Of a DNA stretch of 6,718 nt, positions 5,865 through 6,718 are shown piece after piece. The translations under genes and the position numbers were made by a program. The stretch's first letter is position 1. Each line of letters begins with the position of its first letter. The notes under the pieces are model-generated. The model was not told where the DNA came from. It ran no database searches and saw only the letters and a program-made list of their open reading frames with translations. Location: contig JABFSS010000067.1 of assembly GCA_013140485.1 (NCBI GenBank), forward strand, positions 1-6,718. Reading direction: 5' to 3'. This DNA comes from Candidatus Peribacteraceae bacterium (lineage in GTDB: Bacteria > Patescibacteriota > Gracilibacteria > Peribacterales > Peribacteraceae).

Positions 5865-6047
5865 ATGTTCACTCGTGAATTAGGTGCCTGGATAGATCTC
5901 GCTTTGTATTCGGGCGTTGTCTTTGTATGGGTCTGGTTAGCGTTCAATAAAAAATCGAGATTATATATGAAGAAATGGGCAATCTTCGCCACCTGCCTGG
6001 CGGCATTACTCCTCATCTTCATGATAATTGATAGACTAGCTGGGTGA
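5865..6047 (+). CDS. Small two-TM membrane protein (60 aa, hypothetical)
   Basis: A short polar start (MFTRELGAWID) is followed by a membrane segment at about 12-27 (LALYSGVVFVWVWLAF), a basic loop NKKSRLYMKK (28-37) and a second membrane segment at about 38-56. The basic loop predicts a hairpin with both ends outside and the loop in the cytoplasm. I do not recognise a family. The well-formed topology, not expected from a shadow ORF, is the main reason to believe it is coding. There is no Shine-Dalgarno sequence. TATCAT at 5842-5847 could be a -10, leaving a leader of about 10 bases. The stop is 54 bases before the rhodanese gene on the same strand, so the two may be functionally linked, although the rhodanese gene has its own promoter candidate. 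Confidence 0.6.
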   Translation: MFTRELGAWIDLALYSGVVFVWVWLAFNKKSRLYMKKWAIFATCLAALLLIFMIIDRLAG

Positions 6048-6086
6048 TAATCAGGACAGTGAGTACAACAAATTCAATGTGCAATC

Positions 6087-6095
6087 TGATACCAT
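6087..6095 (+). promoter_or_regulatory. Candidate extended -10 element TGATACCAT for the rhodanese gene
   Basis: The hexamer TACCAT (6090-6095) is preceded by TG plus one base, making an extended -10 (TGnTAnnnT). It ends exactly 6 bases before ATG 6102 (TCGTTC between). An extended -10 can work without a -35, and none is visible. No Shine-Dalgarno sequence is present, so the mRNA is probably leaderless. Confidence 0.55.
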
Positions 6096-6101
6096 TCGTT
6101 C

Positions 6102-6704
6102 ATGCGCACATATCTCTTCATATTGATTATTGGATTGGCCGCCGGCTTAGTCGGCGGTGTTGTCTCTGCTACCGCTCTTCAACCATACCTACACAACAAT
6201 GAGTCTCTCATTCGTGATTTCTATCGTACGGAGAACGCCGTACATGTAAGCCCTCACAGCCTTCGGAAAAAGATCATGGAAAATAAGAATGACTTTATTC
6301 TCGTCGATCTCCGCAGTCCGCAAGAATACGAGAAGGAACACATCGCTGGAGCCGTCAACATCGCAGCCTACAAAGACCCGGATCACTCCGCCTACGACGA
6401 AGTTGACCGCATCGTTTCTGGGTTCCAAGCACTCCAAGAGGACAAAACAATTATCGTTTACTGCTACTCCATGCCCTGTATGACCGGACGAAAGATCGGA
6501 CAGATGCTCACAGAGCACGACATCTACGTTCAGCACCTTGGCATCGGCTGGAACGAATGGCGGTATTTCTGGAACCTCTGGAACCATGAGGTGGAGTGGG
6601 ACAAGACGAAAGTTGAGGATTACGTGGTGAGCGGCAAGGAACCGGGATCGTTCAGAGGCACGCCAGTCATCACTCCATGCACTGAGGGGCAATTTGGATG
6701 TTGA
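6102..6704 (+). CDS. Membrane-anchored rhodanese-domain protein with two-cysteine active loop
   Basis: This is a 200-aa protein. Residues 4-24 form a membrane anchor or uncleaved signal (LFILIIGLAAGLVGGVVSA). The positive N-terminus predicts that the remainder lies outside the cytoplasm. The rhodanese domain covers about 46-160: DLRSPQEYEKEHIAGAVNI (69-87) is the family's first signature, and VYCYSMPCMTGRKIG (119-133) holds the active-site loop after the central strand. Rhodaneses carry sulfane sulfur as a persulfide on a loop Cys; by position this is Cys121. The loop is longer than the usual six residues and holds a second Cys126 (CxxxxC), so a disulfide or sulfur relay is possible. LGIGWNEWRYFWNLWNHE (146-163) is rich in Trp. 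The tail ends with another pair, Cys193 and Cys200 (the last residue). Partner and substrate are unknown. The rhodanese call is strong; the location is inferred from the anchor. Confidence 0.88.
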   Translation: MRTYLFILIIGLAAGLVGGVVSATALQPYLHNNESLIRDFYRTENAVHVSPHSLRKKIMENKNDFILVDLRSPQEYEKEHIAGAVNIAAYKDPDHSAYDEVDRIVSGFQALQEDKTIIVYCYSMPCMTGRKIGQMLTEHDIYVQHLGIGWNEWRYFWNLWNHEVEWDKTKVEDYVVSGKEPGSFRGTPVITPCTEGQFGC

Positions 6705-6718
6705 TCTGTCGTTCGCTT

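Noticed and set aside
5391..5878. Overlapping plus-strand open frames of 124 and 147 aa
   Set aside because: They lie over the 180-aa minus-strand gene, which has a signal anchor and an upstream -10 at a leaderless distance. The plus-strand products show no domain or export signal of their own.
5846..5878. Ten-codon ORF (MRFPSRYVHS) overlapping the start of the 60-aa gene, considered as a leader peptide
   Set aside because: It has no start signal, no regulatory codon run and no attenuator-like hairpins after it.
1..6718. CRISPR array, insertion sequence or integrase
   Set aside because: No spaced direct repeats, terminal inverted repeats with a transposase frame, or recombinase motifs were seen on either strand.

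Overview
The window looks like a piece of a chromosome from a GC-rich, probably uncultured bacterium. A Patescibacteria/CPR lineage, perhaps of the Peribacteria/Peregrinibacteria kind, is my best guess. This rests on three weak lines: the style of the Ala-rich, two-cysteine secreted protein, the membrane-anchored rhodanese with a two-cysteine loop, and the lack of Shine-Dalgarno sequences. No marker gene settles the taxonomy. TGA is used as a real stop in several genes (two of them in 4-nt stop/start overlaps), so a code that reads TGA as an amino acid is unlikely.

Layout. 1-103 (minus): 5' end of an alpha/beta-hydrolase gene that runs off the window. 104-353: a 250-base gap holding one doubtful 71-aa minus-strand ORF. 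354-4401 (minus): a tight three-gene operon, transcribed right to left, with 4-base stop/start overlaps. It encodes a multi-pass TMTC-like protein with four C-terminal TPRs, an exported/membrane protein of unknown function, and a GT-C fold membrane glycosyltransferase. 4501-5046 (plus, divergent from the operon): a secreted Ala-rich protein with a Ser/Thr-rich linker and an acidic patch, followed by a hairpin. 5129-5204 (plus): a tRNA with anticodon CAT and encoded CCA. 5213-5755 (minus): a membrane-anchored exported protein of unknown function, tail-to-tail with the tRNA. 5865-6047 (plus): a 60-aa two-TM protein. 6102-6704 (plus): a membrane-anchored rhodanese-domain protein.

How the parts may work together. 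The operon probably acts at the cell envelope, transferring sugar from a lipid-linked donor to a surface protein or glycan. The secreted protein transcribed from the same divergent control region is a possible partner or substrate, which is inference only. Most predicted exported domains carry an even number of cysteines, which would fit oxidative folding outside the membrane.

The most unusual signal is regulatory. Three genes have a TAnnnT hexamer ending exactly 6 bases before an ATG (4401, 5755, 6102). A fourth has TATACT ending 7 bases before an in-frame GTG (97). None has a convincing Shine-Dalgarno sequence. This is the geometry expected of leaderless mRNAs, and it also changes the likely start of the TMTC-like gene. 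Base composition drops from about 60-70% GC left of the tRNA to about 40-50% just right of it (hand counts of single 60-base rows), with partial recovery in the rhodanese gene.
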